Below are positions 15,228 to 22,075 of a stretch of 32,640 nt of DNA, piece by piece. Source of the DNA: a virus; IMG/VR virus record IMGVR_UViG_3300010885_022570, positions 1 through 32,640 of that record, one strand, 5' to 3'. The notes beneath the pieces are model-generated. The model had not been told where the DNA came from. It did not search any database and saw nothing but the letters and a program-made list of their open reading frames with translations. The translations under genes were made by a program, and so were the position numbers. Numbering within the stretch: the stretch's first letter is position 1; each line of letters begins with the position of its first letter.

Positions 15228-15872
15228 TTGTTAAAGTCCGGGAAAACTATCTTTGATAAACAACCTGCTTTGAGTGAGCAGGTTGTAATCTGCATTCCAA
15301 CAAATGGAATGATGCATTCATTGAGTGCGTTTTGCCTAACCAACGCAATACGATTCACTGAAAAGCAAGGTATACCAGTAGTACTAGAAATGGATGCAGG
15401 TACAGTATTGAGCAATCAACGACAAGTATTGTTAGATAGTGCTATTAATACTCATCAAGCAGATCACGTCATGTGGTTTGATAGCGATATGACATTTCCA
15501 GAAGATGTCATTGTCAGACTACTTGAACACAATAAAAATGTTGTTTGTGCAACATACTCCAAGAGAGTAGAGCCATTTCATGTCACTGCTTTTTACAACA
15601 TTAATCCTGTTGAACCAGTGGATGTCAGCGGTCACGGTCTAGCTGAAATAAAATACACAGGAATGGGTTGTGTATTAATGAAGGCCAGTATCGTCAATGA
15701 AATTCCAAGCCCACATTTTCCTCTAAAGTGGCATGCACCCAGTTCTTCATGGCACGGCGAGGATATGGGTTTTTGCGAAGTGCTTTCGCAGAACAATGTT
15801 AAAATATTTTGCGACTTAGATCTTAGTCGAGAGATTGGGCATTTAGGGACACAAGAATTTTATGTGAAGTAG
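15228..15872 (+). CDS. GT-A fold glycosyltransferase-like protein
   Basis: A 214-residue protein with the layout of a small family-2-type glycosyltransferase. It has a first strand VVICIPTNGMM, the helix and strand IPVVLEMDAG, a metal-binding DxD-like motif in MWFDSDMTF (about residues 82-90), VVCATYSKR, and YTGMGCVLM followed by the acceptor-side GEDMGFCE. Such enzymes transfer a sugar from a nucleotide-sugar donor; the acceptor could be a virion protein, host surface sugar or DNA. The first possible start is TTG 15228, without a good ribosome site. ATG 15309 would cut off the first strand, so I keep TTG, perhaps driven by coupling to the upstream gene. Its 3' end overlaps the convergent minus-strand gene by 50 bases. 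Confidence 0.8.
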   Translation: MLKSGKTIFDKQPALSEQVVICIPTNGMMHSLSAFCLTNAIRFTEKQGIPVVLEMDAGTVLSNQRQVLLDSAINTHQADHVMWFDSDMTFPEDVIVRLLEHNKNVVCATYSKRVEPFHVTAFYNINPVEPVDVSGHGLAEIKYTGMGCVLMKASIVNEIPSPHFPLKWHAPSSSWHGEDMGFCEVLSQNNVKIFCDLDLSREIGHLGTQEFYVK

Positions 15873-16254
15873 GCAAGCTGACAAAAAATGAGCACCAGCG
15901 ATTTAATTTTTTAAGATTGATGCCTGCAGAAATATGATATTCTGGATACATATCATTGGCCAGCACACTACGCATACTTGCACCATCCAACACTGAGCTC
16001 ATTACAAGTTTAGTCTTGAGACTTTGGTCTAAAATTATACTATTGAGCAACGGATGGTACCACAATTCCTCATTGATGAGACGACGAATTTCCAAGTACC
16101 ATCTTTCTGTGTGACTGATAGAATTTTTATACAGATTATTTAGAAGAGGGTTGTTAAGCCACGGCTCCCAACAATGTTGATATTCTAGTTGGTGGTGGGG
16201 CCCTGTATAAATGTCAAGTAATTTTTTATTTGGCGCCTTAATTACTCTTAACAT
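15823..16254 (-). CDS. Unknown protein, 143 residues, end of leftward operon
   Basis: I do not recognise this protein. It is 143 residues and unusually rich in Trp, His, Tyr and Leu (HHQLEYQHCWEPWLNNPLL near residue 20). There is no membrane segment or known catalytic motif. It begins inside the last 17 bases of the Nudix gene, typical of a translated operon partner, and is last in the leftward gp14-gp15-Nudix block. The final 50 bases run through the 3' end of the rightward glycosyltransferase-like gene, with no terminator between them. Length, operon position and amino acid make-up argue that it is real. Confidence 0.62.
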   Translation of the reverse strand: MLRVIKAPNKKLLDIYTGPHHQLEYQHCWEPWLNNPLLNNLYKNSISHTERWYLEIRRLINEELWYHPLLNSIILDQSLKTKLVMSSVLDGASMRSVLANDMYPEYHISAGINLKKLNRWCSFFVSLPTSHKILVSLNAQSLD

Positions 16255-16669
16255 TGTTTAATAACCCTTCGAGCGTTTCTTTAAAACCTCTACTGTTAAA
16301 CATCTTGGCTGTATTGCGATGCAATGGCTGTGGCCACTCCCACATGTTTACCCAACAATAACCTGCACTCTCTGAATCAATGATGGGTACAAACTCGTCT
16401 TCGCATAAGATTAGATAACTGACATGTCTAAATCGTTTGTCTCTAGTGGTGAAAGTGTACACATGACTGATTGCAATAGTTTCTGGCACACCAGGAAAAC
16501 CTAGTTCTTCACACAGTTCTCTTTTGAGTCCATTGAGGTCACCTTCATTGCCTTCAAGCTTGCCGCCCCATATGCCCCAACACATGCTGTGTGATTCACT
16601 GGGACTTCGCAACTGCATCATTGCTCTGCCTGTTTTTTTACTTACGATTAGTGCGCCTACTGCTCTCAT
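16238..16669 (-). CDS. Nudix hydrolase
   Basis: A 143-residue enzyme with a complete Nudix box at about residues 36-58. The pattern G-x5-E-x7-REUxEExGU is met by GKLEGNE, seven residues, then RELCEELGF. These enzymes hydrolyse nucleoside diphosphates linked to another group (X), using Mg bound by the box glutamates. Substrates range from damaged dNTPs to ADP-ribose, and the present sequence does not settle which. WGIWGGKLEG is typical of MutT-like members. It starts nine bases after the gp15 stop and overlaps the next gene by 17 bases, so it is produced with late structural proteins, an unusual time for a nucleotide-pool enzyme. T4 has its own nudE elsewhere in the genome. Confidence 0.92.
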   Translation of the reverse strand: MRAVGALIVSKKTGRAMMQLRSPSESHSMCWGIWGGKLEGNEGDLNGLKRELCEELGFPGVPETIAISHVYTFTTRDKRFRHVSYLILCEDEFVPIIDSESAGYCWVNMWEWPQPLHRNTAKMFNSRGFKETLEGLLNNVKSN

Positions 16670-16678
16670 ACTTTGTAG

Positions 16679-18043
16679 TTAGTTGACTATGCGCCACCAG
16701 CCTTGTTCGAATATTCCTTCTATTGCCAATACCCAATCTGTGCCATTGAAGTATAACTTTTTCATTGTGTTGGCATTGGTAGTATAACCACTGGTGTTGA
16801 CAGCCCGTGCATCAAATGAAACAATCCAATTACTGCCGTTATACTCAATAATGTCATTGGTAAATGCTTCCAAGTTGCCCCACAAGCTATTCATAATCAT
16901 GTTGTTGGCCAATAGATATCGCTGTCCAACAGCCGGCACAGGAATATTGGCTGTGCCCGGAGAAGATCTTTCTGGATCAACTACACCGTTGATCATTGGG
17001 ATTGTATCAGTTGGCAATGTGCTGTTGTCCATAGAATAGCCAAGTACATTTTCATTTCCAGGAACTTCAACCACCCGTAAAATTATTTCGTTTGGATCCA
17101 GTGCATCGCCCAATTTCAATCGAAGTTCAGTAATGCCATTTCTAATGCCGCCGTGTATCTCAAAGTGTGATTTCCAACTTAGGTTTGCACCAGTGCTGTC
17201 GTCATTGTCTTTTGCAGTATTATCATTGTTCAGTAACTGAACAAAATCTTCATTTACCTTAATGTGACGATCTTTAAAAGTGATCCATTGTCTGCTGTTT
17301 GCAGTCTGCTCATTGAGCACAATGTTGTCAAGGAATGTTGTAGCATCAATTGGGCTGTTGAAAGCACTAATGCTGGCAAGAATACTATGGATAAGCACCT
17401 GTCTTTTGACCTTGGCAGGTGGTGTCAAATAAATTGGCAGGGAGAAGATTAAACTTGCTACGTCTATGATATCGTCTGTTCCTTGCGGAATACTACGAGC
17501 AGTCCAAGTAATGTTTACAAGTTCTACCACTGCCAAACTGGTCCAGTCATATGGATTCTGACTGCTTTGTAAGTTAACACTTGGATTGAACAATAGTAAA
17601 ATTTGCTCAAGTAACTGAAGCTTCTGTTCTGTATTACTGGTCCAAATGTCCACATTGATTGTTAGATCAAACGGAATAGGTGCATGTCTTTCTAAGGTAT
17701 AAGTTTCACCAATGCTATCTAGTACATTGCCCAGTGGGTCAACTGCCTTCTCATAAATTTGCACAGCATCTTGATGCGACGGATTTAGGCGGCGATCTGC
17801 ATTGGGCACAAGCTCTGCAATATAACAACTGATGGCAGGCACACTAAGAATTGTGTTCTCGCTGTTTTTGCGAAGTATGTGTTGACTCATACGATTCGTA
17901 TCACCGTAGCGTACCGGCACTTGATGATAGTAATCATCATTGTTTGCATCCTTGCCCATCTTAACACTGAAGCCGCCAAACACACGCATGAACTGAAGCA
18001 ACCAGCGTCTTATTTGTTGGTCGTAAAAATATTGTTGAGCCAT
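16679..18043 (-). CDS. 15: Tail sheath stabiliser/completion protein (gp15-like), extended
   Basis: A 454-residue protein whose first about 220 residues match T4 gp15, which caps the sheath and tube and joins tail to head. The pattern includes YFYDQQIRRWLLQFMRVFGG, PVRYGD, PIPFDLTINVDIWTSNTEQKLQLLEQILLLF and a final ...SLIFSLPIYLTPP (fragments given). T4 gp15 has 272 residues. The extra C-terminal part (about 250-454) is beta-rich and carries two Trp modules, IIEYNGSNWIVSFDA and LYFNGTDWVLAIEG, like those inserted in the sheath protein. It is translated after gp14 with a one-base overlap (TAATG), so gp14 and gp15 are made together. On the minus strand, unlike gp13 and gp18. Confidence 0.85.
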   Translation of the reverse strand: MAQQYFYDQQIRRWLLQFMRVFGGFSVKMGKDANNDDYYHQVPVRYGDTNRMSQHILRKNSENTILSVPAISCYIAELVPNADRRLNPSHQDAVQIYEKAVDPLGNVLDSIGETYTLERHAPIPFDLTINVDIWTSNTEQKLQLLEQILLLFNPSVNLQSSQNPYDWTSLAVVELVNITWTARSIPQGTDDIIDVASLIFSLPIYLTPPAKVKRQVLIHSILASISAFNSPIDATTFLDNIVLNEQTANSRQWITFKDRHIKVNEDFVQLLNNDNTAKDNDDSTGANLSWKSHFEIHGGIRNGITELRLKLGDALDPNEIILRVVEVPGNENVLGYSMDNSTLPTDTIPMINGVVDPERSSPGTANIPVPAVGQRYLLANNMIMNSLWGNLEAFTNDIIEYNGSNWIVSFDARAVNTSGYTTNANTMKKLYFNGTDWVLAIEGIFEQGWWRIVN

Positions 18044-19137
18044 TAATTATCTGCCTTAGGTTTTACAAATACTTTACTCAGGGCCTGGCGTTCAGGAACA
18101 GTATTAACAGTTCCACCAGCGCCTTGCGTAGTGGTAGTATTTGTATTGTTAATAAAATTGCCAGCGTTGACAGTATTGTTGATCCACTGCATTTCGTTCA
18201 AGTTGTCCATGACCCTATGCCATTTATTTCCACGATACACAAATAATCTAGTTGGAGTAAAATCTGCTCTTTGAAACAACATGCCCTGACTTGGCGCATC
18301 TGGAAAAGACAATCCACTGTCAACGCCTGTACGATCACTGGAATTTTCAGGGGTAGCAACATGAATGATACTTGTACTCTGTCCGCTCATTACATTTATT
18401 ACTGGAACATTTGTAATGTTATCAAATGGAGTATTAAGGTAGCCGGTGTTTGGAGTCATTACTTTTGCTGATTCAACAATGGCATTGCTAATTTGAATTT
18501 CTCGATTGTAGGTACTCAATGCATTTTTCAAGCTGTCTTCATCTTCTGGATTGCCTAAGATGCTACGATATTCCTGTGCATCATTCATTGGTGCCACTTT
18601 GATTCGCCAAAGATGCGACCACCAAGTTGGACCAAAGCCTTCTGCGGCTTTTGATGCATCCTGTACTACATAAAATTTGTTAATACTTTTTGCGTTGGCA
18701 TCTAATAGTAAATCGTCATTCAAGTGCGGCAACTCAATGACATCACCTGCCATTAATTTTCGCCCTAGATGTTTGACCATCTCATTGGTATGGAATGTGA
18801 TAAACAAGGTGTCAGCATTTAAAAATAAACCAAACTGACTCAAGTCAAAGTCTTGGTCGTTGACATTATAAGTACCACGCAATTCATAGATAGTGGTATC
18901 GTATACACGATCGCGGTTTTCCATAAACAAGATGTCTTGTATGTCCATTTCGTTAATTTCGGTCTGAGCCGCCAAATTTGGCTTGGCCGGATCTGATCCA
19001 TCCTCAACTGCCGCTGGTCCTAAATATTTGTGGACCAACATGCTGGTGCCGCTGGCATCTACCATGTCACGGATCACACGGTCCTGATAGTAATAGTCTT
19101 GCGTTTTAGCGTTTTTCCAAAGTGAGATTCTAGGCAT
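18043..19137 (-). CDS. 14: Neck protein (gp14-like), extended
   Basis: A 364-residue protein. Residues 1-200 resemble T4 gp14, a head-tail connector: LWKNAKTQDYYYQDRVIRDM near the start, YELRGTYNVNDQDFDLSQFGL, FITFHTNEM, GDVIELPHL and NKFYVVQDA with WWSHLWRIKVAPM (fragments). T4 gp14 has 256 residues. The extra C-terminal portion contains SQGMLFQRADF and LFVYRGNKWHRVMD, a Trp module of the type also found in gp15 and gp18 here. It is first in the leftward operon, preceded by GAGGAA and a leader hairpin, with a late motif at 19176-19181. The gp13 neck partner lies on the opposite strand 1.4 kb away. Confidence 0.85.
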   Translation of the reverse strand: MPRISLWKNAKTQDYYYQDRVIRDMVDASGTSMLVHKYLGPAAVEDGSDPAKPNLAAQTEINEMDIQDILFMENRDRVYDTTIYELRGTYNVNDQDFDLSQFGLFLNADTLFITFHTNEMVKHLGRKLMAGDVIELPHLNDDLLLDANAKSINKFYVVQDASKAAEGFGPTWWSHLWRIKVAPMNDAQEYRSILGNPEDEDSLKNALSTYNREIQISNAIVESAKVMTPNTGYLNTPFDNITNVPVINVMSGQSTSIIHVATPENSSDRTGVDSGLSFPDAPSQGMLFQRADFTPTRLFVYRGNKWHRVMDNLNEMQWINNTVNAGNFINNTNTTTTQGAGGTVNTVPERQALSKVFVKPKADN

Positions 19138-19146
19138 AATTTCCTC

Positions 19147-19163
19147 AGGTCCATTATGGACCT
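19147..19163 (-). other. Leader hairpin of the gp14 operon
   Basis: AGGTCCATTATGGACCT is a perfect odd palindrome (17 bases), able to form a 6-bp stem with a five-base loop. In the gp14 mRNA it lies between the predicted late start (about 19170) and the ribosome site GAGGAA, close to the RNA 5' end. It may protect the mRNA. Confidence 0.6.
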
Positions 19164-19175
19164 ATTCTATTGTGT

Positions 19176-19181
19176 TATTTA
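19176..19181 (-). promoter_or_regulatory. Late promoter motif for the leftward operon
   Basis: On the minus strand the sequence reads GCGGTAAATAACA, with TAAATA at 19181-19176, 39 bases before the gp14 start. It has the same GGTAAATA form as the gp13, holin and 10938 promoters. It lies back to back with the rightward sigma70 promoter. Confidence 0.72.
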
Positions 19182-19196
19182 CCGCTTAGATGTCGC

Positions 19197-19225
19197 TTGA
19201 CAGGTTCGCAAAGATAAGTTATAAT
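19197..19225 (+). promoter_or_regulatory. Consensus sigma70 promoter (likely early)
   Basis: TTGACA (19197-19202), a 17-base spacer and TATAAT (19220-19225): a full match to the bacterial housekeeping consensus with ideal spacing. RNA would start near 19232, 26 bases before ATG 19258. In T4-like phages, such promoters serve early transcription by unmodified host polymerase. Confidence 0.88.
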
Positions 19226-19257
19226 AGCATCTATACGCTACTAACTTGGAGTAAAAC

Positions 19258-20511
19258 ATGGCCACAGCAACTAAACGCACAGTCGCAAAACCCCCTAAAA
19301 AGAAAAAAACACTGGGCCGAAGCACTCGTACTGCCAGAGACTCTGGCACAGTAAAATTTGATGCCAATGGCAAGCCCAAGCTAAAAGCCATCCAAGTCAC
19401 TGACATTCATCGTATGGGGCACGAACCAGAATGGACTGAACAGGGCACATGGGATGAAGTGCAACGCAGAATTCAAATGAGCCGTGCGTTCAACTGGTAC
19501 AACTACTCCTGTGATCACAAAGATGCCAGGGCATTTTTTGAAGCATATTGTGCTACTAAAGAAGAATTGGCACATTATCCTGCCAAGTTCAAAGCAGTCA
19601 ATGACAGCCAGTATACTTTAACAGTTGGTTGGGTGTGCCGTATGGTGCTGGCAGGATTTGAACTGCAAAATGATGAGGAGCGTCACATCCATCAGCTAAT
19701 TGGAAACTTGGAAGCTCGTCTTGCTTCTGAGAAAAATGTGGTAGTTGATCCAGCGGTACCAGTGGTCAAAAAAGAAACAATCCAAGACAGGCTTGCTGAA
19801 AAGTTAAGTGAAGCAATGGGCGAGATTGAAGGAGCAATTGACGAGTTTATAACTGAAGGCAAAGAATTTTCTGCTTACAAATTCTTACAAGGGCAAAACA
19901 TTTCTGTGCAGTACATTGCCAAAGTGGCAGAATTCATCCAACCCAAAATTAACGAACTAAATGAATTGCTGGAAGGAAGGGACAGCCAGCTCATGGAAGG
20001 GTACAAACACATGAGCAAGCGTGATGTCAAAGCATTAATCAAGTTCTACGAGGCAATTATCAATGATGCTAGTGCATACAAAACTAGTAAAATTGCCACT
20101 CGTGCCAAGCCCAAGCGCAAGCCAGTGCCACCTGAGCGCCAAGTTAAAGGTCTAAAGTATCTTAGAGAGTTTGCTGAGCTTGGTCTCAAGAGCATTAACC
20201 CAACTGAGATCTTAGAAATGAGTGAGCTGTGGACTTACAATACCAAGACTCGCAAGTTGGGTCGCTTTGTTGTAGCCATGCATGGCGACATGGTAGTGGG
20301 ACAGTTGGGCGTTAAGGGCTCTGCTATCATTGGCTTTGATGAGATCAAGAGCACTTGCAAGACCCTGCGTAAACCCGCAGAAAAGCTGGCAGAGTTTAAG
20401 ACACAGGGCAAGCCCGGATTGCGTAAGTTTATGGACACCATTAGATCAGTGGAAACCAGGTTAAAAGGGCGCATTAGTCCAGAAACAATCTTGCTCCGAG
20501 CAATCAAGTAG
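19258..20511 (+). CDS. Unknown 417-residue protein under a sigma70 promoter
   Basis: I do not recognise a function. The first 30 residues are strongly basic (KPPKKKKTLGRSTRTAR), as in nucleic-acid-binding or self-assembling tails. A middle part (about 65-150) contains the WYNYSCDHKDARAFFEAYC and VGWVCRMVLAGFEL stretches. Residues 170-270 are helical and acidic. A second basic stretch (RAKPKRKPVPPERQVKGLKYL) starts at about residue 280, and the C-terminal part (TYNTKTRKLGRFVVAMHGDM...GQLGVKGSAIIGFDEIKS) looks like a small beta domain. I recall homologues in T4-like aquatic phages, always uncharacterised. The perfect sigma70 promoter and lack of a TAAATA motif suggest early expression, at odds with its structural surroundings. 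GGAG precedes ATG 19258. Confidence 0.85.
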   Translation: MATATKRTVAKPPKKKKTLGRSTRTARDSGTVKFDANGKPKLKAIQVTDIHRMGHEPEWTEQGTWDEVQRRIQMSRAFNWYNYSCDHKDARAFFEAYCATKEELAHYPAKFKAVNDSQYTLTVGWVCRMVLAGFELQNDEERHIHQLIGNLEARLASEKNVVVDPAVPVVKKETIQDRLAEKLSEAMGEIEGAIDEFITEGKEFSAYKFLQGQNISVQYIAKVAEFIQPKINELNELLEGRDSQLMEGYKHMSKRDVKALIKFYEAIINDASAYKTSKIATRAKPKRKPVPPERQVKGLKYLREFAELGLKSINPTEILEMSELWTYNTKTRKLGRFVVAMHGDMVVGQLGVKGSAIIGFDEIKSTCKTLRKPAEKLAEFKTQGKPGLRKFMDTIRSVETRLKGRISPETILLRAIK

Positions 20512-20520
20512 GTTTTGTGG

Positions 20521-20551
20521 AGTGTCTCCGGTAAATAGTCTCGGAGACACT
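20521..20551 (+). promoter_or_regulatory. Late promoter inside an SD-masking hairpin (gp13)
   Basis: AGTGTCTCCG (20521-20530) and CGGAGACACT (20542-20551) are a perfect 10-bp inverted repeat. The loop holds TAAATA (20532-20537), and the 3' arm contains GGAG (20543-20546), the ribosome site of gp13 seven bases before ATG 20554. RNA from the sigma70 promoter upstream would carry both arms and hide the site. RNA from the late motif should start near 20543 and lack the 5' arm. Sequence features are seen directly; the switch is inferred by analogy with T4 gene e. Confidence 0.8.
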
Positions 20552-20553
20552 AT

Positions 20554-21309
20554 ATGGCAGACGACACAAAAACATCCGAACGATCAAAAGTACAACGATT
20601 CATTGAGCTTAGTCTCGGTGGTGGCATGGTTGATATTGAGCTTGACAAAGAACACTACGATCTTGTGATTGATAAATCTATTGATTACTACCGCCAGCGA
20701 AGCAGTCGTGCAGTAGAAGAAAGCTTCATGATTTTAAATTTACAACCTGCCGAAAGCACATACTATCTGCCAGACGAAATCAATGAAGTTACCAATGTTT
20801 ACAGATCCAGTGGCGGCGGTATTGGAACCACGGCCGCATCATTTGAACCGTTTGAAGCTGGCTATCTTAATATGTATATGCTGAATGCCACAAGAGGCCA
20901 AGGACTTGCAACTTTTGAGTTATACATGGGTCAGCGCAAGATGCTTGGCTACTTTTTTGGTGCCAATTTGATGTTTACTTGGATTTCCGAAACAAAGCGT
21001 TTGACATTACATAGAAATATCAAAGGTGATGAACCAGTTATTTTACATACATTCAATTATCGTCCGGTTGAATCACTGCTGGCTGACACCCATTGCAAGC
21101 AATGGCTTAGAAATTACAGTTTGGCCAATGCAAAAATGATACTAGGACAAGCTCGTAGCAAGTTTGCAAGCTTGGCCGGACCGCAGGGTGGAGTACAATT
21201 GAACGGCAATGATCTGATCACACAAGCATCAGCTGAAATAGAAAAGCTGGAAGATGACTTGTCAAAATATTCAGATGGTGGCACACCACTGGGCTTCATA
21301 ATTGGCTAA
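20554..21309 (+). CDS. 13: Neck protein (gp13-like)
   Basis: A 251-residue protein matching the T4-like gp13 pattern, a head-to-tail connector that closes the filled head. Residues 12-45 give a helical start (FIELSLGGGMVDIELD then YDLVIDKSIDYYRQR), then ...NLQPAESTYYLPDEINEVTNVY (in parts), a mostly beta centre and a helical end (NYSLANAKMILGQARSKFASLAGPQGG near 185). The order and 'LG...VDIEL...ID.ALDYF' style fit gp13 of marine T4-like phages; T4 gp13 is 309 residues. Its promoter and ribosome site form the clearest SD-masking hairpin in the window. It stands alone: its partner gp14 is on the other strand, and a nucleotide kinase follows. Confidence 0.8.
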   Translation: MADDTKTSERSKVQRFIELSLGGGMVDIELDKEHYDLVIDKSIDYYRQRSSRAVEESFMILNLQPAESTYYLPDEINEVTNVYRSSGGGIGTTAASFEPFEAGYLNMYMLNATRGQGLATFELYMGQRKMLGYFFGANLMFTWISETKRLTLHRNIKGDEPVILHTFNYRPVESLLADTHCKQWLRNYSLANAKMILGQARSKFASLAGPQGGVQLNGNDLITQASAEIEKLEDDLSKYSDGGTPLGFIIG

Positions 21310-21316
21310 AAAATAA

Positions 21317-21345
21317 TTGACCTAGTGTCACAGTTGTGCTACACT
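21317..21345 (+). promoter_or_regulatory. sigma70-type promoter for the dNMP kinase
   Basis: TTGACC (21317-21322), a 17-base spacer and TACACT (21340-21345). RNA would start at about 21351-21353, i.e. at or just after the ATG of the kinase gene (21351). No ribosome site lies before that ATG. The mRNA may therefore be leaderless, or the first codons may also be translated from a longer RNA from the gp13 promoter. Confidence 0.65.
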
Positions 21346-21350
21346 TAGCT

Positions 21351-21971
21351 ATGACTACAAAAATTATTGGCGTATGTGGATTTATAGGGTCTGGTAAAGA
21401 CACAGCCGCAGACTATCTTGTTAACTTTCACGAATTTCGCAGAGATTCTTTTGCCTCAACCCTCAAAGATGCGGTAGCCGCCGTTTTTGGCTGGGATAGA
21501 GAAATGCTGGAAGGCCGCACTAAACAAGCCCGTGAATGGCGAGAACAAGTGGATCCTTGGTGGAGCACCAGACTTGACATGCCAAACCTAACTCCTCGCT
21601 GGGTTTTACAGTGGTGGGGAACTGAAGTTTGCCGTAAAAGCTTTCACGACGACATATGGATTGCAAGTTTAGAAGCTCGCTTACGAAATACCACAGATAA
21701 TATTGTAATTTCTGACTGTAGATTTCCCAATGAAATCAAAGCAATTAGAAATGCTGGTGGACAAGTGATCAGGGTAGTGCGAGGAGAAGATCCAGAATGG
21801 TACGATATTGCCATAAGTACAAATGCTGGTACTTTCAACCATATGGCCACTGCCTACTCAGATGTGCATGCCAGCGAATGGGCTTGGGTTGGTACCAAGT
21901 TTGATGCAGTAATTGACAACAACAGTACTGTGGATAATCTATATAAACAGCTAGAAATGGTTGTCCAGTAA
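21351..21971 (+). CDS. 1: Deoxynucleoside monophosphate kinase (gp1-like)
   Basis: A 206-residue kinase that phosphorylates dNMPs to dNDPs for phage DNA synthesis. The P-loop is GFIGSGKDTAADYL (about residues 9-22), as in T4 gp1 'GVKRSGKDTTADF'. It continues with FASTLKDAVAAVFGWDREML, then RWVLQWWGTEVCR and a DCRFPNEIKAIRNAGGQVIRVVR segment, which correspond to gp1 regions that bind the nucleotide. I chose ATG 21351, since a GTG at 21336 overlaps the -10 box. T4 gp1 is 241 residues. In T4 the gene also lies near late genes, next to gene 3. Its own sigma70-type promoter suggests early expression, as expected for a nucleotide enzyme. Confidence 0.87.
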   Translation: MTTKIIGVCGFIGSGKDTAADYLVNFHEFRRDSFASTLKDAVAAVFGWDREMLEGRTKQAREWREQVDPWWSTRLDMPNLTPRWVLQWWGTEVCRKSFHDDIWIASLEARLRNTTDNIVISDCRFPNEIKAIRNAGGQVIRVVRGEDPEWYDIAISTNAGTFNHMATAYSDVHASEWAWVGTKFDAVIDNNSTVDNLYKQLEMVVQ

Positions 21972-21992
21972 ATTATAAAATCAGTTGTACCG

Positions 21993-22072
21993 CTAAATAT
22001 CGTCATTTTTCGTTTTATAGCTAAATATCTTCATGAAGGGTAATGAGAATCCCTTAAGATTACGGAGATATT
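21993..22072 (+). promoter_or_regulatory. Tandem late promoters and SD-masking repeat of the sheath gene
   Basis: CTAAATA occurs at 21993-21999 and 22021-22027, inside a 15-base direct repeat with one difference (GCTAAATATCGTCAT and GCTAAATATCTTCAT). AATATCTTC (22024-22032), part of the second promoter, pairs with GGAGATATT (22064-22072; one G-U) which contains the sheath ribosome site GGAG. A smaller stem AAGGG/CCCTT (22036-22040, 22051-22055) nests inside. RNA from the second promoter should start near 22033, precisely past the 5' arm. RNA from the first promoter or from the kinase promoter would contain both arms. Confidence 0.72.
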
Positions 22073-22075
22073 AAA

